Part shown: positions 20,402-30,946 of the stretch, piece by piece
How positions within the stretch are numbered: position 1 is the stretch's first letter
Layout: each line of letters opens with the position of its first letter
Origin: Chromera velia
Lineage: Eukaryota > Sar > Chromeraceae
Direction of reading: 5' to 3'
Assembly (NCBI GenBank): GCA_018398765.1
Contig: JAHBMJ010004247.1
Location: 1-55,000 of the forward strand
Length of the DNA stretch: 55,000 nucleotides
The notes under the pieces: generated by a model
The model's input: only the letters and a program-made list of their open reading frames with translations
Database searches by the model: none
What the model was told of the DNA's origin: nothing
Translations under genes and position numbers: made by a program

Positions 20402-22102
20402 TTATTTTAGAACAAAATAAAAAGAGGACAAACGCGCCTTCCAAAGAGAACGAAGACCATCATCACCAGTCCGACGGACTGTAGACATGAACAAATGAAG
20501 TAAAAACGAAACAGGCCATCTCAGAATATACAACTCCAAAAACAGAAAAGTGAGTTCGTCAACCAGGACAACTGCAGATGCATTATAAAAAAGAAGGGTC
20601 CGGATAAGATGAGAGGATATTAGGCCCTTCTTGGCCGAAACAGAAGGAATATAGGAGAAAGCATGCATCAAACGCACTCTACGAAGTGAAGGTAGGTTAG
20701 GAAAAGACGACCATCCTCCAGAAATAGGCAACAGAGAAAAAGCAACCAAATTATGAAAGAAATTAAGAAGAACATCACGGTTAGGATTAACAGCAGCAAA
20801 AAGCAAAATTGAAAAAGATTCGGGTAAAGAGAAAAGACGCAGACCAAGCACCGTAGATCCCTTCTGATGTTCTAAAACGTACGCAGGGCTGTAGAAGTCT
20901 TCCTCAAGTAACTTTTCCATCATGGGGTCATTCGGCACGTTACTCATACCACAGTCAGACCTAAAAACAATCGTTCTATCATCCATGTATCTCCCTGTCA
21001 TCCATTTTTCCCCCCCTCATGAAGGCTTCAATCTCATCAATGCAACAGAGTATTCTTTCCACGTAGCAAAAAATCGGGCCCCACCAGGAGAGCAAGGACT
21101 CCCTTGAGGAAAACCTTCATGCTGTCTGACCATCTTCCCTCGAACCCGAATTACATTCGAAATAAAATCAAGATTAATTATACGAGCCAGCATATTAAGA
21201 GGGTAAGAAAGTGCATTCGCATAATTGCAGTGGGAGGATAAAAAAGCAACAGGTTTTAAGTAACGTCTGCGAGAATACCACTTCTCACCCTCTCCCGGAC
21301 CCGCCTCCTTAATACAAAAAGACTTATGGGTGGGCAACATAACAAAACGATATCTAGAGGAAGAATGAATGAAATGAACAAAGTTATTCAAATAAGAAAG
21401 GAAATCAGCTCTGGGTAGAGAAGGAACAAATGCTTTGGTGTCGTCCACCAGCAGACCAAGTCCACTCCGAGGCCAATACAAATTAGAAGAAAGATAAGAG
21501 CCACGATCTGCAAGTCTCCCAAACCCTGAATTAAAGATCCCAACCTTATCCTGAAAAGCAAAGACAGAGTTAAAGTCAGAATACGGCGAAAAGTAAGAAA
21601 GACAGCCATTCAAAGCCTTGCAAAAGAAAAAAAAAATCTCACGTCTGGCGTGTCTCTTGTAAGATACCAATGGCCTGTACTTCAAAGAGGACCAAGACTC
21701 AGGGAGATCCCCCTCAACTCCCCAAGACTTACGTTTCACCTAAAGGATCCCAATCCCAAAGTGGTGTTTCTTCCTGTCGAATTTCTTGAACTGATTCAAA
21801 AAAGACGCCCATGCATCCTTTTTATTCGGAAAACCATTCTCTAGAAGGTCCAGAGAAGCAGAAAACTCACCCTCCCCAATTCTTTCATAAGAAGAATAAA
21901 AGAAAAAAGCTCTCGCCACTGCCTCAATGTATCTCCCTTTACACAAAAAAGCCAGATCTCCTCTGGCCTTGTCAACCGGCACAACCGCTAGAGCAGTTGG
22001 TAACCTTCTTATTGCCATAGACTTCCTTGGGACGGCCAGCCCCTTTCTTATTTGCTTGAGCACATGAAAGCATTGAAACCCACCGCTCCCGAAGGTCGGC
22101 AA
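20402..22102 (-). pseudogene. Penelope-like reverse transcriptase
   Basis: The domain copies element RNA at a nicked target. In three frames the - strand reads VVPVDKARGDLAF (the RT1 D-K motif of the family), YRPLVSYKRHARRE (RT2), LLVDDTKAFVPSLPRADFL (motif A, first catalytic Asp), FPQGSPCSP (motif B, near 21081-21110) and RYMDDRTIVF (motif C, YMDD at 20978-20989). A long C-terminal extension follows to TAA at 20402. Stops at about 21738 and 21012 and frame changes split it. Catalytic aspartates are retained, unlike in the neighbouring copia and gypsy copies, which suggests a younger insertion. Confidence 0.78.
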
Positions 22103-23131
22103 TCATTGTAGGAGACAAGACCCCTTTCATCAACCTGCCTCTTGTATTTTCTCTCCCCCTCCCCCTTCCTATTGTCTTTCCTAGACCAACCCCCTCCCAA
22201 GTGCCACCATCAGAAGTGAGAACAGAATGGAGGAAAGACTCAATACCCTTCGAAACAACATTCTATGCACCAGTGTTAGGCCATAATTTGGCCTTGGAAG
22301 AAAAGTGAGGGGGAAGAGAGAAGAAAGATCTAAGAGAGGAAGATGCAGACAGTAGACAACACACATGACCATCAAGCAAAGGAAGATCGAATAATTCTAC
22401 AATTTCTATACAACGATACAACGATCCACAAAAAGAACCTTCACCCCCTCCTCCTTCCCCACAAATCCCATATGTATTGTCCAAAGTTTGTTGAAGATCA
22501 GTCAGCTTTGTAAGGAGAAGGCGAAGCCTCACGTATGACAACAGAGACACAGTTTTCCTTATCTCCTCAAACATGGTAAAATAAAAAGATCGGAAAAAAG
22601 ACAAGTCAGCGAGGGGCACCCGAATCGTTACAATGGTGTAATCAGCTCCCCTCTTAGCAAAGTCGCTGCTGACCAGCCATTCAACTCGCACATTCGTCTC
22701 ACATTCAAGTCAAAAGTTGCCCTCCCTCCCCCAAAAATCCCGCCCCTGTACACCATGCGCATGCATGCACTCAAATCATTCTTCATGATCGCATCAAATG
22801 AACAAAGAGACGAACCAGGAAGGACCTTCTTAAACAATGCAGTTAGCAGTCGTGCACGAAAAAGAGAAATCACGTCCCCTTCCCCTCTCTTCGCCCCCAC
22901 ACCCTCTTCACCAGTGACCTTGTAGAGGAAAAGAGAGCGAGATTAGAAAATGCCTCCTTTATCAACTCTTCCCGCCAACTTCGACATGTGAACAGAAGAT
23001 TCAAGTCTCCTCCTCAGATTTGAAACCCTGTCACTACACCTGCACGCAATTGAGTGAACATCCCTTTTATTAGGGTCCCTCAAATTATGTACCGGGTCAT
23101 TCTTGAATCTCTTCAACACACCAACGGTATT
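22103..23131 (-). pseudogene. Linker between endonuclease and RT, with CxC motif
   Basis: Just after the endonuclease the translation reads NTVGVLKRF...HSIACRCSDRVSNLRRR. The ACRC stretch (codons 23036-23044) fits the short CxC domain reported between N-terminal GIY-YIG and RT in this type of element. Further on come LFRARLLTALFKK and NLNVRRMCEL-like text in the frame ending at 22628. From about 22630 to 22100 the frame breaks often. A region this long before the RT core could include the insertion-in-fingers domain, but I cannot locate it. Confidence 0.6.
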
Positions 23132-23521
23132 CTATGTAGGTTTGTATGCACGAATACATAAGTACTCCATCATATGCAAATTTATCTGACCACCCCCAAT
23201 CTTTACAATAGGAAGGATAACAAAGAGGCCGTGTCTGGAAGCATCAGCAGACAAAACAGAATAAAAGCGATGTGCATACCCACACCCCATCTTATTACAT
23301 TTCCTCCCAACGTGACATGGTTTTAATGCACTCGTGAGGTGCTGAAAGAACCGATCAAGCGCCCTACCAACGGTACTTCCAATATAAAAGCCTCTCTTCC
23401 ATCGTGACCAAATCAAATATATTACTCCCTTGTCCCACCATGATGCATCCTCTCCCACCCCAGCATAAGCATCCTTGACCTCTCTCAGAAAGGAAGAATA
23501 TTTCATATTAAATAGACCCAA
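23132..23521 (-). pseudogene. GIY-YIG endonuclease domain
   Basis: This nuclease would nick target DNA for insertion. Residues 33-37 read VIYLI (GIY side) and 45-50 read FYIGST (YIG side). R53 or R57 sits in the helix where the catalytic Arg lies. A Cys/His cluster follows (C69, H70, C75, C80, H84), compatible with the CCHH feature of Penelope-like endonucleases. E119 in MMEYLCI is the probable metal-binding Glu. A TAG after KPT at 23132-23134 ends the frame just before NTVG, which carries the expected Asn. The domain lies about 1 kb upstream of the RT, on the same strand. Confidence 0.78.
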
Positions 23522-25664
23522 CTATGTAGAAGCAGCCAGCGAATGGGAATATACAAGTCTCCTCAAACATTTCTGACCAAACCCTCTCTTAAAGACAGTC
23601 CGAAGCTTGCAAGAAGGATTCATCACATCCTCAGGGGACGCAGGCATAACATGGAGAGTGTATGAAGGTGGCTATATCGTCTGAATAACAAAAACCATCG
23701 TTAACAGGCAATCGCATCTGTAAATGTCCGATGCACAAACAGGACAGGCTTGAACTGCGTGCACATGGAGGGATGCAACAAACATCTGCACCCCAGCCAA
23801 TCTGAGGGAAAGACGATCAAGGTTAAACTCCACTTTCTCTCTCACACTTTCCCTGCCAAAACCCCTTCTATTCCCTGTATCCTTCCCAATCACTCCAACC
23901 AGTTCCCTCACTTCCTCATGCAATTTATCAGACACAGACAACAAAAAAGAAGAATCAAAATTAATTTGAACATTCAACTGACCACTGCTCCTCCCGACAT
24001 GCTCCTCAGTCCCTAGTCAATGAAGTCCCACCTGGCAACCTCCCATTCCCTTCCCCCCTTCTCCTTCCTTCTCCTGCTGCAGATAGAGAGCCTCAACCCT
24101 CTTTTTCTGTATGATGAAAGCATAAACGAGTTCCAAAAGGTCACAGCCCTCCAGATCCCCGTCCACTGCACTGTCCTTCAGTACTGAGATCATCTCCTTC
24201 CTCACCTAGCCCCACCGTGTTTCACTGCACATGACAGACACCATCACTGACAGTCTGGCATCATCCATACATTTTTACCAGAGTTTCCCCCCCAAACCTC
24301 CATTCTTTGGTTGTCGATACACAGGAAGGTCGAACAGTGTCTTGTATGTGATCCTCTTACCTACCATTGGCACATTCGGGGGGAAGATTTGCATTCCATT
24401 CATTGTGGGCCTGTCCCTCCCAGCAGATGACGGTCTGAAGGGCGTGACAGCTCTCTTTTGCATCTGCTGACCCTCCCCCTCTCTCTCCCCCATGGATCTT
24501 GGGGTCACGAACCCCGAGTCCGTCATTCCCTGCTTCCCCTCAGAGGAATGCGTTACCTGCCTCATTCGCTTAGGTGACCCTGTCCCTGCCTATCTACCAA
24601 AGCCATCCTGCATCCCTCCCCCCCCTACCCCGTTTGCCCCTGCATTGCCATTCATTCTCGGGTTTCTATTAAGCACTATCAGGCTAATTCCCTCATCCCC
24701 CTTCTTCCCATCATTCATCCCTCTGTTCACCATTCCACCCCCCCCAGTCTAGCGTACATCTACCCCTGTGTTCGGAATCCTCTTCTCCGTCACCCCAGGG
24801 CCATCTACATCTACGTCCTCAACTGTGATCCCCCCTGATTGGATGTCACAGGTCGGGTACATAGAGTGTTTCCCACCCACTGGCCCACTCACCCCCCTTC
24901 CCCGGGTTTTCTTCATCTCTTCTTGAAGACGAACAACCCGCCCATGAATTTTCATGACTCCATGCTCTTTCACCATCTCCGCTACTGAGCACAACATCTC
25001 ACTCGCCACATCTACTTGTGCCCCCACTTTGGCAGCTATATGTTCAATGGCCAGGTGTGCGTCAATGTATGCAGCCCCCTCACTTCTCACTTTGTTCGTC
25101 AGCCTCCAGGTGTATTCTCTGTATTCCATTCCCTTTTGCATCATCATATACTCCCTTCTGGATTTCGAGAACACCTCGTCGAGCGGTATCTGAAGCATTG
25201 GCATCAACACCCCTTCCACCATCTCATCACACGCTTCCTTCACCTCCATCATTCCGATATGTGCCTTTTCGTTTATCTCTCCCCCCTTCTTCATTTTCCT
25301 TGACTGTACAATCAGCTTATCGTATGCCTGTTTATTCATTACCTCTACCTTCATTGAGGACTCGAGGGCATCCTTGTTCATGGCTTTCAAATTCGTAGCG
25401 TCTGCCACCCTCATCTTCACCAGGACCCATTCTGCCACCCTCATCCAGGACCCATTCTGTCATCCCCGTCTTCTCTGTGTCAAACGTATTGACAATGACC
25501 TCATCTGCCTTCAGCTCATGACCCGGTAGATATGGTTTCATAACTATTCTATCTGGGATCCTCTTCCTTGGCTCGACCATTCTCCCCGTATCCGGGGGCG
25601 CTTTTTCCACTTCCACCTGACCGAGCCGTTCTTTCACTGACTTATACATCTCCAAGTCCCTCAA
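23522..25664 (-). pseudogene. Upstream coding region of the Penelope-like element
   Basis: Frames at 25664-25332, 25444-24749, 24565-24275, 24205-24017 and 23977-23672 run in order on the - strand and seem to be pieces of one or two proteins. The largest (231 codons) is Lys/Glu/Met-rich and strongly helical (EVMNKQAYDKLIVQSRKMKK..., HIAAKVGAQVDVASEM). The piece at 23977 ends with clustered cysteines (ACPVCASDIYRCDC), possibly metal-binding. No family is recognised for the N-terminal part. An imperfect tandem duplication of ~27 bp (GGGTGGCAGAATGGGTCCTGG) lies near 25430. Confidence 0.55.
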
Positions 25665-25782
25665 GTGCCTAAGAATCAGTCTACTGGGACAGCAGAGAGA
25701 CTGGACTTCACTGCATACACGTGATGGTCTATAGAATTCTGAGGTTCAAGGCAAGGAGCCGACCCAGAAAAAGAATCTATAA

Positions 25783-26129
25783 TGGAGATTCTAGGAAATT
25801 GATAGTCTCTTCAAACAGCTGAAATCTTATGTTGTCTGTGTACCAATGTGTTGGTAGGAGCACACGGTCAATCTACCATAATCCAGCACAATCCAACAGG
25901 CTGCTGTCTGATTTAATTAGAATTTATCGAATACGTGCTAATTAAACGACATACAAAAAATGTATGCATGCAAAAAAAAACTTTGGAGACTGAAGTTTTG
26001 CATACACGCCGAGCTAAACATTAATAGCTCGAAATCAGCATACCAATTAATCGTAGTATTACGTCGATCCTTGCAGGCCGGTGGATAAACTGTAGGCATG
26101 ATTAGAGAACACACGTAGTATCCCGTGCA
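25783..26129 (-). repeat. Pseudo-LTR of the Penelope-like element, upstream copy
   Basis: Direct repeat of 19939-20284. On the element strand it begins TGCACGGGATAC and ends AGAATCTCCA, immediately followed by element-internal sequence. Similarity starts sharply at its border with copia RT sequence (26130). Confidence 0.72.
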
Positions 26130-26880
26130 GATGTTCTTCCTTTTCCTTGATCCCTGCACAAATGTTCTGTACGTACTATCCCTGATCCCAGAGCAACTCA
26201 TCCCCGAACATGCAAACAGACAGACCGCAGTAAGCATAAAGAGCCCCATTATCCATCCTCTCTGGTTCATTGGTCTTTATGTGCTTCTGCAGAGATCGAA
26301 TCTCTCTTACAGCGTCTGCAGTAAAAACGAAGAGATTGTCTACGTGTATAACCATCAGAGCGATCGGCTTACCACTCCGGTCGTACTTAACCAGAATGCT
26401 CTCGCTCACCTCCTTCCACCCTTCCTTCTCAGCAACAGAATTCTTGAAAAATTGGGTGTACCTGCGAGGGGCATCTTTCAGCCTGTAGGCTGCTTTCACG
26501 ATGCGAACAACCAACCCCCCTCTCAGCTCCGGAATCACATGAAAGGGCAAGTCATCTGGCAGTCATCTGGTAGATGGAGCCAGACGTTTTCATCACTATA
26601 CGGGCACTGGAGGAATGCAGTCGTTACATCCGTCTTGGCAGCCTGTAACCCTTGAGTAAGAGCCCACACAATGGCTGCCCTCACAAGGCCTGAATCTGTA
26701 GTGCTAGAGTAGGTCTCTAGCAGAGGACGCTTGTCTTCGAACCCCCTCACGACCAGACAACTCTTTGGAACTCTCTCTCCATTCTTCAGCTTCCAAGTTC
26801 TAACCATGCGGAGAGTGAGAGGTTTGACTCCCTTCTGTCTAGCGTCCTCACAAGACAAGATCTCATTAAGACTAAACACC
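26130..26880 (-). pseudogene. copia reverse transcriptase, mutated catalytic site
   Basis: Two overlapping frames carry the copia RT. The first (26879-26535) shows [35 protein letters not shown] (motif A, Asp retained) and NVWLHLPDD. The second (26550-26176) shows VKAAYRLKDAPRRYTQFF (family L-Y-G-L-K-Q-A-P-R-x-W), then MVIHVDNLFVF. The catalytic pair reads V-D-N (26335-26343) where the family has V-D-D, so the second Asp is Asn. The coding sequence stops at the border of the nested element. The C-terminal half resumes at 19938. Confidence 0.82.
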
Positions 26881-27868
26881 CCACACTTAAGCTAACGACG
26901 GAACTCTTTCTCATCGCTCTCTCTAAATAACCCCACACGGATCTCTTCATCTGATACAGTGTTGCTGTTAGATGCCCTTTCGCAGCATTCTCTTCATGCT
27001 GAAGTAATTCCTTTGCCTTCGCTGCCTGCTGCACGTTGAACACAACAGACAGGGCTCGGTTAAGCCTCTCAGCAGCCGCCTTCTCTGCCTCTTGCCGCCT
27101 TTTCTCTCTCAATGTACACATCTTCTGACGGCGTGCCTTCCGATTGAGACATGTATATGAGGCCATCTCTCTTTCTCTGTCGGGAGACAAGGAGACAGGC
27201 TCAGCACACTCAGTGACACTCTTTTCTTCTTCATCCCCCTCATCTCTGAACCCCTCGGGAAGGGCATTCTCTCCAAACAAAGAATCATCGGGATCAATAG
27301 AAGCGCGCTCGATTCCATCGTCTTCCTCTTCTTCTTTGATGCTTGGAAGCCAGGCAGCCTCGTCAGGAACGTGGGCCACTTCTTCCGGAAAAGCATTCCT
27401 TGAACCCTCTTGCCCCTCCCGAACATGAGAAATGACATCTTCAGGGATTTGCATCCCTTCAGAGAAATGGAAAGTCTCAAGGATCTCGTCACTCTTCCTA
27501 ATATCGTCAACCTCCATCAAACTCTCCTTCTTCTATCCCGTGCCGGAAGAGTTGGGCTTCAGGGCCACAACGTCAATCCGTCTCTTCAACTGTCGAACGA
27601 CCTGTGCGGGAAACCACGCACCCCCAGACCGCCGAACAATGAGGCCTTTTCTCTTTCCCTCCCCCTCAGTGGGAGGCGGGACCTCTACATCTTCCTCAAC
27701 AACGACTGCCCCCTCATTAAATCTCTCTATCTCCACTCTTCCTTTTTGCTTCGACACAACGAGATCAAAGGTATCACTGCTCTCCTCCCCCCATTCAGAA
27801 CCCTCGTCGGACCTATTGGAATCATCAGGGGCCTCGGTTGAGGCAGAATCGGACGAGCACTCACCAAC
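26881..27868 (-). pseudogene. copia linker between integrase and RT
   Basis: The frame 27520-26786 starts MMEVDDIRKSDEILETFHF, is acidic in the middle (EEEEDD, GDEEEKS) and then turns into a basic helix (RKARRQKM, REKRRQEAEKAAAERL). The piece 27757-27533 is Lys/Glu-rich with PPPTEGEGKRKG. This is the disordered region that separates integrase from RT in copia polyproteins. Stops near 27530 and 26893 break it. No catalytic motif is expected here. Confidence 0.65.
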
Positions 27869-28933
27869 CTACTGGTGGAGACGGACTTGAGAGGGATGGA
27901 TGCGAACCATCTGCCACCCCTCTTTGCGCTTCACAACAACGGAGACAGCCTTCAAAGAGAGCACTCCCCCGAACCAACCAATCTCCCTCCTTGGCTCAAA
28001 ACCTTCCTGCGTCCCTGGTACTCTGTCAACAAAGCGCACTTTGTCTCCCACAGTCATAGGAGACACCCCCGGACTCTTTAAAAAGATAACAGAGTCGGGA
28101 GACTTGCCTGTGTGGGAGTGGACCGTCTCACACAGCTGCTGAGCCACCCCTTGCAGAAAAGAAAGCCAGAGGTAGGCACGGATCGCGACAGACAAGAAGA
28201 GCTTGCGGAGGACATACTTGATGGTTGCATTCACCCACTCTATGAGACCCTGACTCTCGGGAGTGTACGGTGCGCCGAAGTCCTGCTCGATGCCTTCTTG
28301 TCTGCAAAATCGCTTATAAAAGGCAAAAATGAATTCCCCCCCATTATTTGAAGAGACAATCTTTGGTTTTCCTTTTCCCAAGTGTTCTAACTTTCTCATC
28401 CAGTGGATCAAATGATGCATGGCCATCCATTTGTTTCTGATTGCCATCAAGTCAACCTTCCTTGTTGCTTCATCAACAATCACAAAAATCCAGAAAACAC
28501 CCCCCACCCCCCAAACTTTCACCTTCGTCAAGTCATGAATGATTCTGTCATTGAACTCACTCACATGTGAAGACACACCACAAGCAGGCACACTCCATAC
28601 ATGCGCATTCACTCTGACACATGCATTGCACTCTTCACCCACTTGCTGACACTCATACAAGGACACATCAATTCCTTTCTCATGCGGTGTCTTTCTCAGA
28701 TGCTCACCCACGGCATCATGATAATATCTGTAATACAACAGCTTCACAAGGTTTGCACGCTTGTCTGCATTCACAGGCACCCAGAGACGATGCAATCTTT
28801 CTTCTACTTTCTTTCTCTTCTCACTGTCTGGATCGCTGTGCTTTCTTGCATATGCTTTGGCCTTTTCCTTTGAGTAAGAAGGAAGAGGCTCAGAGAAGCG
28901 AACATGCTTGCACCCACAATTAGACTTCCTCAC
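27869..28933 (-). pseudogene. copia integrase, second catalytic Asp replaced
   Basis: 354 codons are open. An N-terminal H-H-C-C region (YYHDAVGEHL..., EECNACVRV) precedes the core. The first catalytic Asp is in IIHDLTKVKVWG, with FVIVDEATRKVDL after it. The second position reads VSSNNGGEF (codons 28343-28348) where integrases have S-D-N-G-G-E-F, so Asp is Asn. The Glu is present in GLIEWVNATIKY. The C-terminal part has KVRFVDRVPGTQEGFEPR...GWFGGVLSL, the copia hydrophobic region. With one D of D-D-E missing it should be catalytically dead although otherwise intact. Confidence 0.85.
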
Positions 28934-29502
28934 TGCAGAAGGTCAAGCAATCTCTCCTTTTCTTTCTGAATCATTCAAAAACAAAAGAGGCAAAGAGTCT
29001 TTTCCAACCACCTGTGCAGGAAACTTTTCTCTATTTACATCCTCTAACCAAACGCAGCCACTTCCTTCCTCCAAATTAAGACGCTTCTTACTGGCAAAAA
29101 GCAAAGACTGATCGATTTCATCACTCACCGCCGCCTCTTCACGCGCTGCCCTCCAGACGCCTCGATTTACATCGAAGACCGGCAGGTACAGAAGTGCCAT
29201 TTGAGACGTGGTGAGGATTCAGTCTGCGTCGGAACGAGCAATGTCAAACACTTTCACTTTATCATACGTAGACACAGCGTAGGCAGCAGCGACAGAGGGA
29301 GAAACCAAACTAAAGGTATTGCCGGAATTGATAAAAAGGGAAGGAGCATGCTTCAAACAAGACTTTCTCTATCTTTTCTTCGCAGATCCTCAGGCTGCCT
29401 TCTCTCTCTCCTCACTACCCCCACCATAACCCCCAGGCAGCACTGGTATAGAAGGAGAAAGATCCCTCTCTGTCTCGGTGGCTAACCGCTGGCCTGACAG
29501 GT
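28934..29502 (-). pseudogene. copia protease region, DSG changed to NSG
   Basis: On the - strand INSGNTFSLVS appears at about 29310-29332, where retropepsins have D-S-G-A-T. The Asp codon position reads AAT (29327-29329). Downstream MALLYLPVFDVNRGVWRAA lies in a frame open to 28943. Stops (after RSDAD and after GEIA) separate it from integrase. Protease would cut the gag-pol polyprotein; this copy lacks the catalytic Asp. Confidence 0.65.
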
Positions 29503-30846
29503 CTAGTTTGATGAGGAAGATGAGGACCTAGAGCCCCCGGCTTTCCCCTCATCGGCCTTCTTCTTGCAACACATCCTTTCAAAGTGTCCCTTCTTCCCGC
29601 ACGGCTCGTAGTTGCACTTTTTCTCGAAGGCGTAGCAGTCCTCAACCTTGGAACCATGCTCCAAACCATAGTTGGGACAGTTCCCCTTCTTAGAGGTAGA
29701 GCAAGACTGAGGAGGAGGTCGAGAACGGGACCGAGACGAGCTGTTCTGACCGCCGCGGGAAGGAGAACGACCCCTCTTGGCAGCCTGCTGTGCATTCTCT
29801 CTCTCCTTCACTCTGGATGCGCCATCTCTCTCACTCTGCCTGTGCCCCCTCTTCGTCACCTTCCTCAGCTTCTTCACAAGACCGATCGTCTTAGCCAGAG
29901 TGGCCAGCAACTCATAAGAGATGCCATCGTAGTTAATGTCCTTCATCTTAATCTGAGGATCGGCAGCAATCTGGACCTGCTGCCTAGAGGAGGCGGAAGG
30001 AGAGGAACCGAAACAGGGTGAGAACACCGAAGACAGGCCTCCTGTTGTTCTGGTAGACACGGAAACAGCGTCACCAAACATAGAGGATTTGATGCCAAAG
30101 AGGGAAAGGATGATCTTGATCACGATGGCAGCGGTGAGCACCTGGTCGAATTCACCCTCTATCATGAGCTGCTCAATGGTCTCCTTCTTTTCTGTGTTGG
30201 GGGGGTCATAGCCGACGCGCTGGTAGCACTGATAGCGCTCCGGGACTCCCGAAAGGGAAGGGAATGTAGAAAACAGAAAAAAAGAGAGAAATAGACAGAC
30301 AGATAAAACAGACAGACGGACAGACGGAGAGAGAGAGAGAGGGGGGGGGAGAGTAGGAGAGCGGGAGGGAGAGAGGGAAAAAAGGGGAGAGAGAGGGAGA
30401 GAGGGGGAGGGGGGAAGAGAGAGAGGGAGGCTAGAGAGGATCTGACGCCCCTGCCTGTTAACTGCGTCGTCGAGCTCTTCTCTCTGCTTCCTCTCCAGTC
30501 CTCTGTACTTCTGACACTCGGCGTTCTTCTCCACTGCGACATTCTTATTGGACTGCCGCTTGAGTTGGGCAAACAAATCGAATCCGCGGTGTCCCGCCTG
30601 GTCCAGCTTCTGGATGTCCATGACCATTTGCTGGAAATCGCCCTTCTGGGCAGCTAGAACAAGAGAGGTCTTCACAGACTTATTCTTCTTCTCCTCATCC
30701 TCAATGTTTGAAAAGTTAAAGTCTGCAAACATCTCATAGCCAACGTGCCAAAATTGAAAGTGGGCAACGTTTTTGACTGGAGTAACCCAGTACATCTTCG
30801 GAAGGGAATAGAGAACGAACTCTTGGGGCTGTTCATTGTCCCCCAT
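29503..30846 (-). CDS. copia gag with zinc knuckle
   Basis: The capsid/nucleocapsid protein packages element RNA. The chosen start is the ATG at 30846 (MGDNEQPQEFVLY); the frame is open further upstream. There are 447 codons without a stop. An N-terminal capsid-like part (MYWVTPVKN, NIEDEEKK, LVLAAQKGDFQQM) is followed by an unusual ~65-residue Ser/Pro/Leu stretch from a CT-rich tract (about 30250-30446). After that come GVPERYQCYQRVG, IEQLMIEGEFDQVL, an Arg/Ser-rich basic region and CNYEPCGKKGHFERMC (C-x4-C-x4-H-x4-C). It ends in polyserine. It is the best preserved copia part. Confidence 0.8.
   Translation of the reverse strand: MGDNEQPQEFVLYSLPKMYWVTPVKNVAHFQFWHVGYEMFADFNFSNIEDEEKKNKSVKTSLVLAAQKGDFQQMVMDIQKLDQAGHRGFDLFAQLKRQSNKNVAVEKNAECQKYRGLERKQREELDDAVNRQGRQILSSLPLSLPPSPSLPLSPLFSLSPSRSPTLPPPLSLSPSVRLSVLSVCLFLSFFLFSTFPSLSGVPERYQCYQRVGYDPPNTEKKETIEQLMIEGEFDQVLTAAIVIKIILSLFGIKSSMFGDAVSVSTRTTGGLSSVFSPCFGSSPSASSRQQVQIAADPQIKMKDINYDGISYELLATLAKTIGLVKKLRKVTKRGHRQSERDGASRVKERENAQQAAKRGRSPSRGGQNSSSRSRSRPPPQSCSTSKKGNCPNYGLEHGSKVEDCYAFEKKCNYEPCGKKGHFERMCCKKKADEGKAGGSRSSSSSSN
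30250..30446. repeat. GA/CT-rich tract inside the gag frame
   Basis: On the + strand the tract is almost pure purine from about 30290 (GAGAGA, GGGGGG blocks). On the gag strand it encodes SLPLSLPPSPSLPL-type sequence without a stop. It separates two normal gag segments, so it looks like an in-frame microsatellite expansion or an unspliced pyrimidine-rich insert. Confidence 0.6.
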
Positions 30847-30946
30847 CGTGACTGAAGAAACCGAAAACTTTGGAGACCGGACAAAAGCAACAGGTGTCTG
30901 TATGCGCTTGTGTACGTCAGTTCGTACCCGCCTCAGATGCACCACA

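Larger units (their letters stand above)
19939..26129 (-). mobile_element. Penelope-like element with N-terminal GIY-YIG endonuclease
   Basis: Direct repeats of ~346 bp (19939-20284, 25783-26129) flank it like the pseudo-LTRs of Penelope-like elements. On the - strand the coding order is a long N-terminal region, a GIY-YIG endonuclease (23521-23132), a CxC motif (23036-23044) and then RT (about 22102-20402). Canonical members carry the endonuclease after the RT; this order is that of the Naiad/Chlamys type. The element sits inside the copia pol gene. Removing it, with a shared CAT, restores the copia reading frame between KEEH and YLTN. Stops and frameshifts show that this copy is dead. Confidence 0.78.
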
